Of a DNA stretch of 64,000 nt, positions 22,410 through 33,700 are shown in pieces. The translations under genes and the position numbers were made by a program. Under the pieces are notes generated by a model, which did not search any database, was not told the DNA's origin, and saw nothing but the letters and a program-made list of their open reading frames with translations. How positions within the stretch are numbered: position 1 is the first letter of the stretch; each line of letters starts with the position of its first letter. Source of the stretch: Limonium bicolor (taxonomy: Eukaryota > Streptophyta > Magnoliopsida > Caryophyllales > Plumbaginaceae); NCBI GenBank assembly GCA_023374045.1, contig CM041780.1, forward strand, positions 88,873,627 to 88,937,626, written 5' to 3'.

Positions 22410-25056
22410 GAAGTATCGCTCTGATGACTGGAAATACCGAGCTTACGAAGTACCGAGTTAGGAATTTAATTTGGGTTTAAGGGTTGAGTGATAGCGTGAG
22501 AGATACGCAAGTTAGGAACTACCAGTGTGTACTGGAAACCTACAATATCCTTCCGCCCTCCACAACCCCCGTGTTATAACTTAGGAAAGAACCAAAACCT
22601 GTCATACGGTAGATTCCAAGAACTGAGAATCCCGGAGACGGTTCCTGTTTGAAAAACTTTACCCGCACTTGACAACGGAGTAATGAAGAGTCCTATCTAC
22701 AGGAGAATGAAATTTCCGCCAACCTGGGTCGACATGCCTAGCAGTCGAGGAAACCCAGCCAACAAGAAAGAAAGCACTAACTGTGCACATAAGCGAACAA
22801 TGGAGAACCATCAAACCGAGACACATGTCTATGGGAACACAAATGTTAAATAATACCGACAATGGTATAGTAACCGACTAAGGAACTAGTCAAGGTTGGA
22901 AGATTCCAAACCTACAACGCCAAAGAGGCTGTAATGCCCGATTATCATAGTTTAAACAACTGTGGGATTATTAGTGAAACATACTCTAATAGGGCTACGA
23001 AGTAGTACCTAAACAAGAATCAAGTCTCGGTAACCACGGCAAATGCGTGGGGATGAACATTAAGGAAGAACACAGAGTTAAGTGAATAGAGAGTCACCCT
23101 GGTTAACGATTATCATGTTTAGAAAAAACGAGAAGTCGCTTAGAAGATTTATTATCAAGACTACAAGATCCAAAGAACAAGCCAATAGGGCTACCAATAC
23201 GGTGTGGATAAAAGTAGTACCAAACCAGTATGTGTTGAACCGACAACTAGCCAGCATGGCGCACTTCCATGGCAAGTGCTGCTATAACGGAGCTATTCGG
23301 AAAAATTTTAAATGGCTATGAAGTACTTAGTAGAGTACCGTATTGGCGAATGAAGTAATTATAGAATCAAGAAATCCAAGAATTTGAAGAGTGAAGTCTG
23401 GAAGGGCTTAGCGGCCTAACCATTGTATTTGAGGATATACCAGTCAGCGAGAAGCTAGACTTGGTCAAGGCATGAAGACATTTTAAATACCGTGAAGAAT
23501 TTCTTTTAAACCTAACTTTTCTTTCAAACTTAGACTTACTTCAAACCCGCTTTCACACCCAAATTTTCTTCCAAACTTATATTTATTTCAAACTTTCTTT
23601 CAAGCCTAAAATTCTCTCAAACTGTAGGTTTTCTTTAAAACCAAAACTAGAAGACCTACACCGTCCTCAGTGCCACACGGTAGGTAAGTTACACCTAGTT
23701 CAATTTGAGCAACCTCAGAACAATCCTACAACCCGAGGGAAGGAATCCAGTTCATACTTAATACAGACAGTGGACAAATTTCCCTTAATTAAGTTCGGAA
23801 AGCACCAAGGTGCATTATCATCGGACGATATAAGGGGAGTTGATAGCAGAATACTTCACCTAGGCGTGTGACGGACACTACGAGTGTACGAAAATGAAAT
23901 GTGGGACGACCGCACTCCGATAGGAGCTTGCGGGCCTGACAGACCTACTTATAGGTTAGTCGGGTAAGTAGCAATGTACCAGTAGGGTGCCCCACATATG
24001 TAAACTAGTAGAGTCAGGAACACGGGAAGTAGTCGACTCCATACTACGGTCAACAGTAAAATGCAGATCAGAATAACCGATTACCGAGAATGAAGGAAGT
24101 GAAAGGACTCAGTTAAGTTAGCAAGCCTAAAGGAATTTAAGAACTCATTCCAGGAAAAAGAAGTGAGAGCCATGGAGTACAAAGAGCACAAGTTGATGGG
24201 TACAAACAATTGGCATGTCTCAAGAATTGTAAAGGATACACAAGATAGCAGGATGAATACCCGGCTTGAACACAGTAAGGCAGACACCTAATATGGACAC
24301 GTTAAGGTCTAATGAACGGGATGGAATTCCCTGAATGATCACCAAGACTACCGAGGAATATCGATCTTCAACGAAGAGGATATTAAACCCAGCCAAGGAC
24401 GCAAAGTGGCGTAGTTAATTAAACATATCCATAAGTACAAGTCAGATGTAATGACATAACTTAGCAACACCCAGGAGCAATCCTTGGAGGGTGTTTAGGT
24501 CAACAATTGTTGAACGAAATATCGTGATAGAAACACAAGGGTGGAAACGAATACTCGGTTAAACACTAAAGGGAACCACTTAACAGTAGAACCCTGAGTC
24601 GTCAAAGGGTGACCTGACATTCCTAAGGGGCCTCCCATGAAAGGAAGTGTGATTCAACGACCCTGTAGGGAGCCCAGAATCGCCTGAAGCCATGTGATGA
24701 GATACGGAGAAGTAAAATTTGTGTAAACGGCTTATAATGAGCAGAGCTCGAGGCAATAAGGCTTATGAGCCATAAACCAAATGTGCTACATAAATGTAAA
24801 CGATTCCAAAGCCTAGATAAACTCGTAAGGATTATCGTGGTAATAGCGCCAGTAAGAAGAGTTTGTGTTATACATGTAAGTAGAGCGGAGAACGAACCAC
24901 TGCTTTAAGAGTGGGGATACCTCTCGATATTGTGAGACCACTGGGGCGGCGGTAATTGTGTGAAATTTTAGGACGTATGCTGAAGTCTAATCATGTTGAT
25001 ATTGCCAATAATTATTTGAATAATAATAGTACAAAAAGGAAGCTCTCATGGCAACT
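22410..25056 (+). pseudogene. Decayed gag/protease region of the nested element
   Basis: No open frame of note. At about 23255-23315 the translation HFHGKCCYNGAIRK aligns with the chromovirus Gag zinc knuckle DHPGKDCYGREIK, with cysteines lost, so this is a decayed gag. About 520 bp later a weak protease-like NTDSGQISL occurs (about 23770-23795). The outer copy has matching but differently worn sequence (37590-34820 on the minus strand). The remainder is too eroded to place. Confidence 0.55.
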
Positions 25057-26610
25057 TGATAAGTCGTAGACTTATCATGTTTTATAAGCTAGATTTGTAG
25101 TATTATTAGTTAAAATAAGATTATAATAGATAGTATTTACATTATTTTGTATAAAAAGCCATTTTATATGATCAGACTTATGCTTTGAGTGTTTTCCATG
25201 CAAAGGACAATTCCTGCCGGATATGGAGCCGGATCCCTGATGCACGGCATGAATGCGCAACTGGAAGGAGTCTTTGCCGGCATAGTGTCGGGTGTTCTGT
25301 AGCCGGCATAAGTAAAAGTCGCGCCTATTCGCCAAATGATAACGGTTATTTACCGTTAGTAAAATACTCAGAGCCGGACATGGTGCCGGATATTCTCTAT
25401 CCGGCATAGGTGACTTTTCGCGCCAGACGGTTTTCGACCGTTACTGAAAAGCACGTGTTTTATTCACATGCCGGATAACTTTTACCCGGCATGGGACCCG
25501 ACATCTGAAGATGTTCAAGTCTATAAAAGGGCCGAGAGTCTGCACTTGGAGGAGACTTCATTCATATTACTCTACACTCAAAATCACTCAAATTCGCGGT
25601 GGACTGCTGTCAAGGAAGGCTACATCTCCATCCAGGAGGAAGACATTATCGAGTTCAAGAGAATTCTCATCAAGTTGTACTCTTGATCCTCCTTGTATCT
25701 TCTCTCAATGTTCTGGTTGGTTTGGTAGACTCTTTGGCTGCCTTGATTAGATGATTGCATTGTAAAACACTCTTTGATCATTAATGGAATTCTCAAGTTT
25801 CGTAACCCGAGTTTTAATCTCCTTACAAATAGAATAAGGATTTTCTCTTGTTTTATCACCTCAAAGTTCTATTTAAGGCTTTTAAAAAGCAAGAATGGAA
25901 TAGGTTATAATTCTGGTGATCTTTAATATTGTTGCCTTGAGAAGTAGGCAACAAATGCTAAGGTTATGATTGTTTCTCTTATTTCCCCATTGTTCTGTTC
26001 GTATTCGCAGCATCAATTATACACGATACGAATAAGGATAATGAGTTCCTTTTGTCATAATTGAAACTGGAAGTGTTATTTAGGAAATGTACGATGCCGG
26101 ATGCAATGCCGGATAAACAATGTCCGGCACGTTCAAAGATCTTGAATTTGCCGGGTATCCAAAGTCAGGCACAACACCTGGCATATACATTTTGCGAGAA
26201 AAAGAATCCTTTTCGAGACTTGCCACTTTTGATCCGTGATCATATGAGTTCTTACATTGTTAATTGACCCTAATCAAGGTTAGTTCGTTGTGAATAGTTA
26301 GTTTAATTAGTTTAGAAATACTTATACACTTTTCCCTCTTTTACTTAGTATAATTACCAAGGCTAGGACTAATTTTGTATTCAAGTCCCTAGGTCCTAGG
26401 GTTCGACTTGCTTGGTCTTAATTTGCTTCCTTGCTACTTTTGACCGGGTTTTGTTTGCTACCCGTAGTAGATTGAGTAGGTTTCCTTTATATTTATTTCA
26501 TGCCGTGTTGCTGCCGGGTATGATAGACCGGCACATTCGTGATTTCCCCATATCTTAGTTTAATTTCTGTACATAATTTATATTTATACCTACTAAAATC
26601 TCTGTTAGCA
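25057..26610 (+). mobile_element. Solo LTR (1.55 kb) of a different LTR-retrotransposon family
   Basis: It begins TGATAAGTCGTAGACTTATC and ends TGTTAGCA, with a perfect CAACT duplication on both sides (25052-25056 and 26611-26615). No PBS or PPT adjoins, so recombination between two LTRs has removed the rest. A TATA box, TATAAAAG, lies at 25522-25529, giving + orientation. CCGGCAT/ATGCCGG and GCCGGATA motifs recur more than ten times between 25215 and 26530. The outer element lacks this insert at the matching place (about 34800-34830). Confidence 0.9.
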
Positions 26611-26615
26611 CAACT

Positions 26616-29428
26616 GTGGAAGAGTAGTCAGCTTAGTAGCAACACCATATGTGTACAATGCGAAATGTAGGTTGAACATCGCTCAAGGAACATAAATACA
26701 TGAAGAACAGTGTATTCAGTAAATGGTGAACCACAATATAAGTGGTGGAATATACATGAGCGGGAACTAACACGGTAGCGAACGCCATGTAAGTCGATGT
26801 TGTAATGAGTAAGAACATGGTGCGTAGTAAGTGACTGTTGTACGAGTATTGTTAAACGATGATATGGAGGACAACTGGTGTTACGAACTAGACTTAGTGG
26901 TTATGAAAAACAAGAGAGTGCAAATAGAATGAGCAGTAAAGCCAGTAAGCTGCACCATGTGACGAAAGACCTCAAAGAGAAGGCATGGTTGTTCCTATTG
27001 CAACTGCATAAGGAACTGGAAGTGTATCCTAGTGAATCTACTTGATAGGAAGCAATGAGCTTTGAGATAAGAGTACCCGGTTACTAAATAACCAACCCTT
27101 ACTAAATACGGAAGATTGGTAAACACACCAGTGAATATGGCACAAGCCACTTGAGTGAAAAGCTAGAAACCAAACCGTGCGGCCTTGAGCCATAAAGGCA
27201 CGAAGTGTGTTGGACGTACCAACAATCACAACCAAACGAGGATAAATTCCACCACAATAAAGCGTATGAGACTCTTGAACGTTGAAAGAAACGATGTATA
27301 GGAAATGCGAGGTCATATAAATGAAAGAGTACTTGTACAGAATTAAATAAATGAATATAATTCAGAAGGAACAGTAAGCACTGAATACCAATACCGGTAT
27401 GAAATATCCCTTAGGTGTGAAGAACAACAGAGGAAACACTACATACTAAGTAGTAGCTAGACCTCGAACGACATTATGTCGGTAAAACAAAGTGAGTGAT
27501 CATGAAAGACATAAATATACACAATAGACTTCCAGAGAACTGGATAGAAAACCTATAACTCATCGAATTTGCACACGGTAAGAGATACCACACGTCGATT
27601 GAGAAACTATTATTCCCAAGATAGAAGGGATAAATGGGAGATGTACAATACATCAAGGATAACAAAAGGGCTAACTAAGCCCTAAAGTATCAGAGTGGCA
27701 CAGCAGAAGCTAGTAGGCCATGATTCAAGTTGAATATACCTAGTGGATACGAGTAAAGAGTGAATTATCTACGCCTAGAAGCCTCACAGACCAGAACCGA
27801 AACCGGTTATGAATTAAACGAACTCCAATGAGAATTCTGGATTCAGGGACTAGAACGTTAATATGGCTAAGGTCCTCTGACTGGAACGCATTGTATAATA
27901 AACCGCGTGGAAGTTAAAACACTTCACGACGGCAGGACATTTAAACCAATGTTAAGTAATAACATATGATCGATTACGCGGGTGTAATCCCTTTTAAGGG
28001 GGGTAGAGCGCAAAAAGCTTAGTGAATGTTTACATACAAGTGTACGTGAACGATGTTGTGCGTAGCACTAAATGATTTGTTATGATGTCGGGTATAACAC
28101 AAAATACTTGTTCTGATGATTGGTGTGGGTGGTACATGAACATACGTATTCATTTATGGTTTAATTGTGGTAATTGCACATAGAAGATGCGAATACCATT
28201 GTTATAGTGGTGGTGTGTGAATATAAGTGTATGGGAGTAGAGAAACTCCCGGGGGACTAAAACCCCGATAGTGTATGTTTATTTAAGACAAAGATAGTGA
28301 TGTGTATTGTGATTTTGATAAAAATATATATAACATAAACATATATATATATAGTATTGTGTATTGTGATTTTGATAAAATATATATATACATATATATA
28401 GTATGGTGATGTATGAATCAGTAGGAAACCGGTGAAGAACATAGTGAGAATAGGATTCCCTAGGTATGTTGACTAGAGGCAAATTGAGAATAATTGATGG
28501 ACAGAATTCATCCCTTGGAGATGTATTGCTTTGTGATTATGATTAGGAAGATTAAAAGATAGAAAATGGAAATGTCTGAATTAGTTGCTGGTTGACATTG
28601 TAGTGGGAGGTGAAACTTGATTCTCGGGGATCAAGGGAAACCAAACATAAATTGGGGTGGAGAGATAGTTCAACACTGATGCTGATCACATCAGGGTTGG
28701 AGGACTCTTGAAGCTCCCTATAAGTGGTCATAAATAATCATGTTATGAATAAGATGCAGTTAGCATAAATTGGACTTGGAGTTGTATTGCGTTTTAAAAA
28801 GAATTTAAATTGGTGATTTCAAACTTTCAATTGGTATTTTCAAGACTTCAATTAATTTCCAAGATTCTCAAACGGTATTTTCAAATGAAGGATTTTCTTT
28901 TACTTGACCTTGTAAAAAGGATTTCAATTAGTACCTTTCAAATAAAGGATTTCGTTCTACTTAACCCCGTAAAGAATATTTTGTATTACTTGCTCACGAG
29001 CTGAGGACGTATGAGCCTTTGTCTTCAGACCAGTGACATGAGAAGTATATGTTAAAAATGTATGTGATGATTTTGAATCTTCCAAAGGACCGGGGACCAC
29101 GAAGTGTCCATCGCGACCGGTACTTGCGGGATCACAGTTTATGTACTCGACATGGGACTCGAGTACTGTGATGTCCTATAGTCTTTAGACCGAGCCCATG
29201 AAGAGATGTAAAAGATATTTCTGATTGTTATACATGCTAAGACATCTTGTGTGATATGTGTGGCATATGTATCCAGACCTATGAGTCTGAAGGTTGATAT
29301 GTTATCCAGACCTTGGGTCTGAAGGTTTATGTCAAGTGTAATTAATATGTGAGATTCGTGTAGTAAAGAAATCCCGGTATCCTAATTAAGTGATGCATGG
29401 GAAAATTTGGAACTTTGAGGACAAAGTT
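26616..29428 (+). pseudogene. Decayed pol region of the nested element (integrase and chromodomain relics)
   Basis: At about 27537-27612 the frame reads NWIENL, stop, LIEFAHGKRYHTSIEK, which matches the C-terminal integrase core motif EFAYNNSYH-SI of Ty3/gypsy elements. At 27832-27880 AGAATTCTGGATTCAGGG marks the start of the chromodomain, as in the chromovirus at 61417, but the domain is collapsed. Stops and frame changes are frequent and many are shared with the outer copy. A long 3' non-coding part follows, with (AT)n tracts at 28322-28400. Confidence 0.65.
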
Positions 29429-29445
29429 CTTTTAAGGGGGCAGAT
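29429..29445 (+). other. Polypurine tract
   Basis: TTTTAAGGGGGCAGAT directly precedes the 3' LTR. The upstream words GAGGACAAAGTTC are shared with the other long-LTR families. Confidence 0.8.
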
Positions 29446-31871
29446 TGAAATACCCCAAACCTTTACGTGTTAATTAATTATGTAATTATATTTTCTAAGG
29501 ATAATTAAGTCCTTAAGAACATTGGTGAAGAAAAAGAAACCAAAAGATAAACGGAAACGCGTAAAAGTCACAAAATGCCAAAACACGTATTTAATTATCT
29601 TAAGAGGTGTATAACCTTAAATAGGTTATAAATATATTTTTATACCCTAATTAAACACTAAGAACATGTGGGAAAAATTCCCGAAGAAGAAAACGGATCC
29701 AAATAATGCGTTAAAACGCTAACGGAGTCTTAAAGCGCGTTTTCGAGAAAACCCGAAAACTTGACTTTAAACAGTCAAATGACCCCATAAAAATTATGGT
29801 TGATCATATAACTATTATTAAGGGTCCGTTCGATCCTTAGCTTTAAAAAATCAGAAGAGCTTATCAACTTATAAGCCATTTGTCATTTTGTCAGTGGTAA
29901 ATAATATTTGGGTCCCACCATACAGACACATAAAAACAACATTAAAGTTAAAGCTTGCTATACCTGCGTTTGGGTTGAGATTAATCTCACAAATCGAACG
30001 CACCTAAACATTAATGGAGCTTAAGAACCATTAAAATTAAAGATACGAGAAAAATCCGGAAAACGGGACCCGGATTAGTGAATAGTGTAAAAACTGGGAA
30101 CTTATGGGTTTAAATTGTAATAAGAGTAAAATACTCCCCCACTTTTGTAAAAGTGAAAATCTGAACTCCCCTCATATACACTCACATGTTTTCCCCTCCC
30201 TCCTACTACTCTATTCTATTTTAATTCACTAAAGGACAAAGCAAAAAGTGAAGTACATATACCTTTTTATTCTCTCTCTTCTATCTCTTATGCTCCTCCA
30301 CGTTTTTTTCTTCTTCCATTCAGAACTCTGTCTTCTTCTTGCCCTCTCAAATGGCGATTATTACAGCCCCAACCAGCTCAAGCTTTCCTCCATTTTCATG
30401 GCTTAAACCAACTCAAAACAACAAATAAATTACATATTCTTCTTCCTCTCCTCAAGAGCTATCTTCCTCTCTTTCAAATCTTCAAAAGATGAGTTTGACT
30501 TCCATGGGTATTGCCCATTTGAAGAGAAAATCATGTATTCTTGAAGATTGGAGACTCCTCTTTCTTCCAAGGTAAGAAAATCCAAGAAAAACCCACCCTT
30601 TTCTTCATGCCTGTGTGGCCGATTTTGACTTCCATTTTCCCTCGTTTTCCCTCCTTGAATGAGCATTGTTCAAGCTTCAAAAGCTCATGGGGTCTTCCTT
30701 GATTGTTGACAAAAGCCCTTAGGCTTCAAGGTGGTAATTCTTTCTTTTTTGTGCTTTAAGCACATTCTCTTGCATCCAAGCTAGATTAAAATGTACAAGG
30801 GTATTAGTTGGTGCCTAATTCCCCATTTGGGTATTGATGTGGAGGTGGGCAAGTGTGTTGCCCAATGTGACCGAAAATCAAGAAAGGAGGAGGAGGAAGG
30901 GGAGCAAAAGAGGAACTTACTAAATTAAGGTAATTAAACTACCTTGATGCTTATTTTGATGTTTTATATTTTTTGGGAATGGAAATGAAATAAAGGAACC
31001 AAACTTGAGATAAGAATGTGTTTGGTAGTAGTGAGAGTTGGTTGTCAAGTTGATGTGTGTATTATGTTGAATTAAGGATTTTGAAGCCAAGTGGTGTAAG
31101 ATTGTGTATTATGTGGTGATTGATGAGTTTAAATGAGATCGTGTGCTGTTAGTGCCCAATATTGGGTATGGCTAGTTTGAATGATTTTAGGAAGTGCAAA
31201 TAATGTATTTGGGCATGCTAAGAATGTAGGCGAGTTATGGCGAAATTTCGGTAGGAATTGAGAGGTTTGGGTGGTTTTTAAGAGTGGTGAACCTAAGTGT
31301 TAAATAGGTGTAGAGAGAGAGAGACCTATTTGAGTGAAATCACCCTAGGATGATTGTTGAGGAATATATGAAAGAGACAAAAATCTGTAGCAAAGGGGTG
31401 GTTTGAGTTCCTTGGAAGTTTAAGAAAAGAATAAGGATTTAAGGCTCTAAGAATGAGGCATGAACTTGGGTGTTAGGAGTGCATTGTCTAGGATGAATTG
31501 GGAATGGCCCATAAGTAATTTAGTAAGGTAGTAGAAGGTAAGAAACTACTAAGAGGAAGTTTAGAAATGCACTAGTGTGCCTAAGTGCAAAAATGAGGAT
31601 TGAAGTTTGTAGAAATCGAGCAAGGATTTGGGTAAAGTCTTTGAGTAATGATTTGAGAAGGTTTGGAGCATGATAGGAGTGTTTTAAGGTGTTTGAACAT
31701 GTAGAAAACATGTGGAAATGATTAGGAAAAGATTGGGTGAGAATTGAGGTGAATTTGGAGTCTAAAGTGGGTAATTAAAAGGGGTTCTGCAGCCGACCTA
31801 CCCCAGAGTGGGTCGGTCGGGCTGAATCCTGTAACTCGGGTGCTCTCTGCATCCGACCCACCCAGGCGACC

Positions 31872-31911
<40 letters not shown>

Positions 31912-33695
31912 TGTGTGTGTGTGTGTGTATAAAGTGAGGCATTAGTGCTAAAGTAATGAAGGTAAGAAAGTTAAGCACACTTGAGTAAAACTAAGTATAA
32001 CGGGACAACGGGGTAAGCACGGGAGTAGTAACTATTTACGTACCGTTTGAACATGGTATTAATAGCCATGTTTGAAACATTATCAGTGGAACAAGTGTGA
32101 ACCGAGGAGCGTGAGGTGACGCGTTAAGAGTAAATCCTTAGGGACACGGTAGAGTAACCCACGGTGTAAGGTATGGTTTTTCTTGCAACCTGTGTCCTAC
32201 CGGGTTACACCGACTTGTATGCCAACTTGTTTTTCTGTGTGTTTGCCACCTTGTAAGTTAAAAGCATGTAACGAGTTTACAGTAATTCATATATGTGGCG
32301 TATTTTAGTTCCAATACCGTTTAACCTCTAATATGTGTTAAACCGAAGCTAACCGACTCTAGGATCACATAAGAGATCGGTGTTTGAACTTAATGTCCCA
32401 ACCTACGGGAACGTTCTAACTACGGCTATCAGTGACTTAATTGTATAATGTAATTGTGTGTGATGTGTGTTTCCCTTTGTGGTATGCCGTTAATTAACGA
32501 TGGTTGTTGTTCATGTATGACGAATGGTATAATAACTCCCTTGGTTGTTTAACTAAGTTGTAATACCTTATGGTGTCATGTTGTGATAAGTTCCATAAGG
32601 GAACTTCTAATTAAAATATATTATGGGGGTGAGGAATCCGGGGTGTCCCGGTCGTGCACGTGTGTTTGGGAGTTGGTATCTATAGCTGAATTAACTCTCT
32701 CTCTGTTTTTTTGTTTGTCCTACTTGGATTACAATCATCCACAAGTCTAATAAGAGACTTTCCTACCTTAATTATTATTCGGGGCTAGGGGGTATGTGTA
32801 TGGTGTGATCGGGCCTATATTAAGGTCGACACATCTAAGTAAAGTAAATGTGTACGGTGTGTTTGGACCTATATTTTATCCGACACACCTTGAGAAAAGT
32901 TACGTTCCCTAAGAAGAACAGTGTTACGTTGTGTATATGTTACTATGTGAGGGGTGTTGTTATGTTTTGTGTACGTCGGCTATCGAAATCAACCCGGTGT
33001 TAAATAATAAAAAAAGGGTAATCAAGTATAACCCGATTAAATGGGTAAGTGTCGTCTAACAAGGAATAGTTCTGTTACGGTAGAACCCTCAAGGGTCAAG
33101 GAACACAATAATGTGATCTAACTAATATGATGTGTTAACCTTATGTTTGTATCCTTTTGATTGGATGTGTGTTAATTATAAGCATGATATATATTTAAAG
33201 TTTCTATGTATGATTTAAAAATAATCACACATGCTCAGACGACAATTAGTTGTGCGTGGCCCGTAGTATGCGGGCTGCACGATTACCATACCAGCAAAGG
33301 TGCTGAGCCCCTTTGGGGCCCCCATTACTTTTCAAAGTACAAGAAAGCAGTCCTACGTTCGAGAGCTGGACGAGAACGTTATGTATGGGTAGAATAAGTA
33401 GTTGTTTATGTGTTCGTAAGTAGTGTAAGACCGATGTGTGATAATGATAATGGAATGTATTAGACTCGGTACAGTTGTAATGTTAATGTATTTGTTTCAG
33501 TTTAGAAACGGTTGGTAATGTAAAGTGTAGTGCCCGGTAATCTTGTCCATCAGACCGGTACCTTATGTATGTATTAGCCTTGTTAGCCACGTGGGTGGCT
33601 AACGGCGTGTAACACCCATTGATTTAGTCAGTGTTTATAATGTAATTCCCGCTGTGATTAAGGTTAAGTGTGGTGTTATTAGTTGGGGTGTTACA
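29446..33695 (+). repeat. 3' LTR of the nested element (4.25 kb)
   Basis: TGAAATACCCC...GGGTGTTACA, collinear with 18245-22392. Differences include the 183-bp MITE at 29822, a shortened hairpin cassette joined to an (AT)n(GT)n microsatellite (31872-31930), and scattered small indels. Confidence 0.95.
29822..30004. mobile_element. Tourist/Harbinger-like MITE (183 bp)
   Basis: Present only in the 3' LTR of the nested element. Termini GGGTCCGTTCGAT and ATCGAACGCACC are near-perfect inverted repeats, flanked by TAA (29819-29821 and 30005-30007), the usual PIF/Harbinger target. The empty site, TATTAAACATT, is seen at the same place in the 5' LTR. Confidence 0.88.
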
Positions 33696-33700
33696 ATATT
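33696..33700. repeat. Target-site duplication ATATT, right copy
   Basis: Identical to 18240-18244, immediately after the LTR end. Confidence 0.92.

Larger units (their letters stand above)
18245..33695 (+). mobile_element. Nested plus-strand long-LTR element of the same family, non-autonomous
   Basis: A complete element of 15.45 kb with LTRs 18245-22392 and 29446-33695, PBS at 22398, PPT ending at 29445 and a perfect ATATT duplication. It sits inside the interior of a minus-strand relative, so it is the younger insertion. Its 7.05-kb interior has no intact gag or pol but contains decayed matches to the chromovirus Gag knuckle and integrase/chromodomain, plus a 1.55-kb solo LTR of another family. 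It must have been copied with proteins supplied in trans or decayed after insertion; features shared with the outer copy favour the former. Confidence 0.95.

Noticed and set aside
23830..24000. Possible AlkB remnant in the nested non-autonomous element
   Set aside because: Only scattered short words match. The frame (containing YENEMWDDRTPIGAC) does not follow the AlkB motif order.
25185..25409. 74-codon frame in the solo LTR
   Set aside because: Created by the repeated CCGGCAT motif. It overlaps an equal frame on the other strand.
31872..31930. (AT)n(GT)n tract as a regulatory element
   Set aside because: A simple microsatellite that differs between the two LTRs. No support for function.
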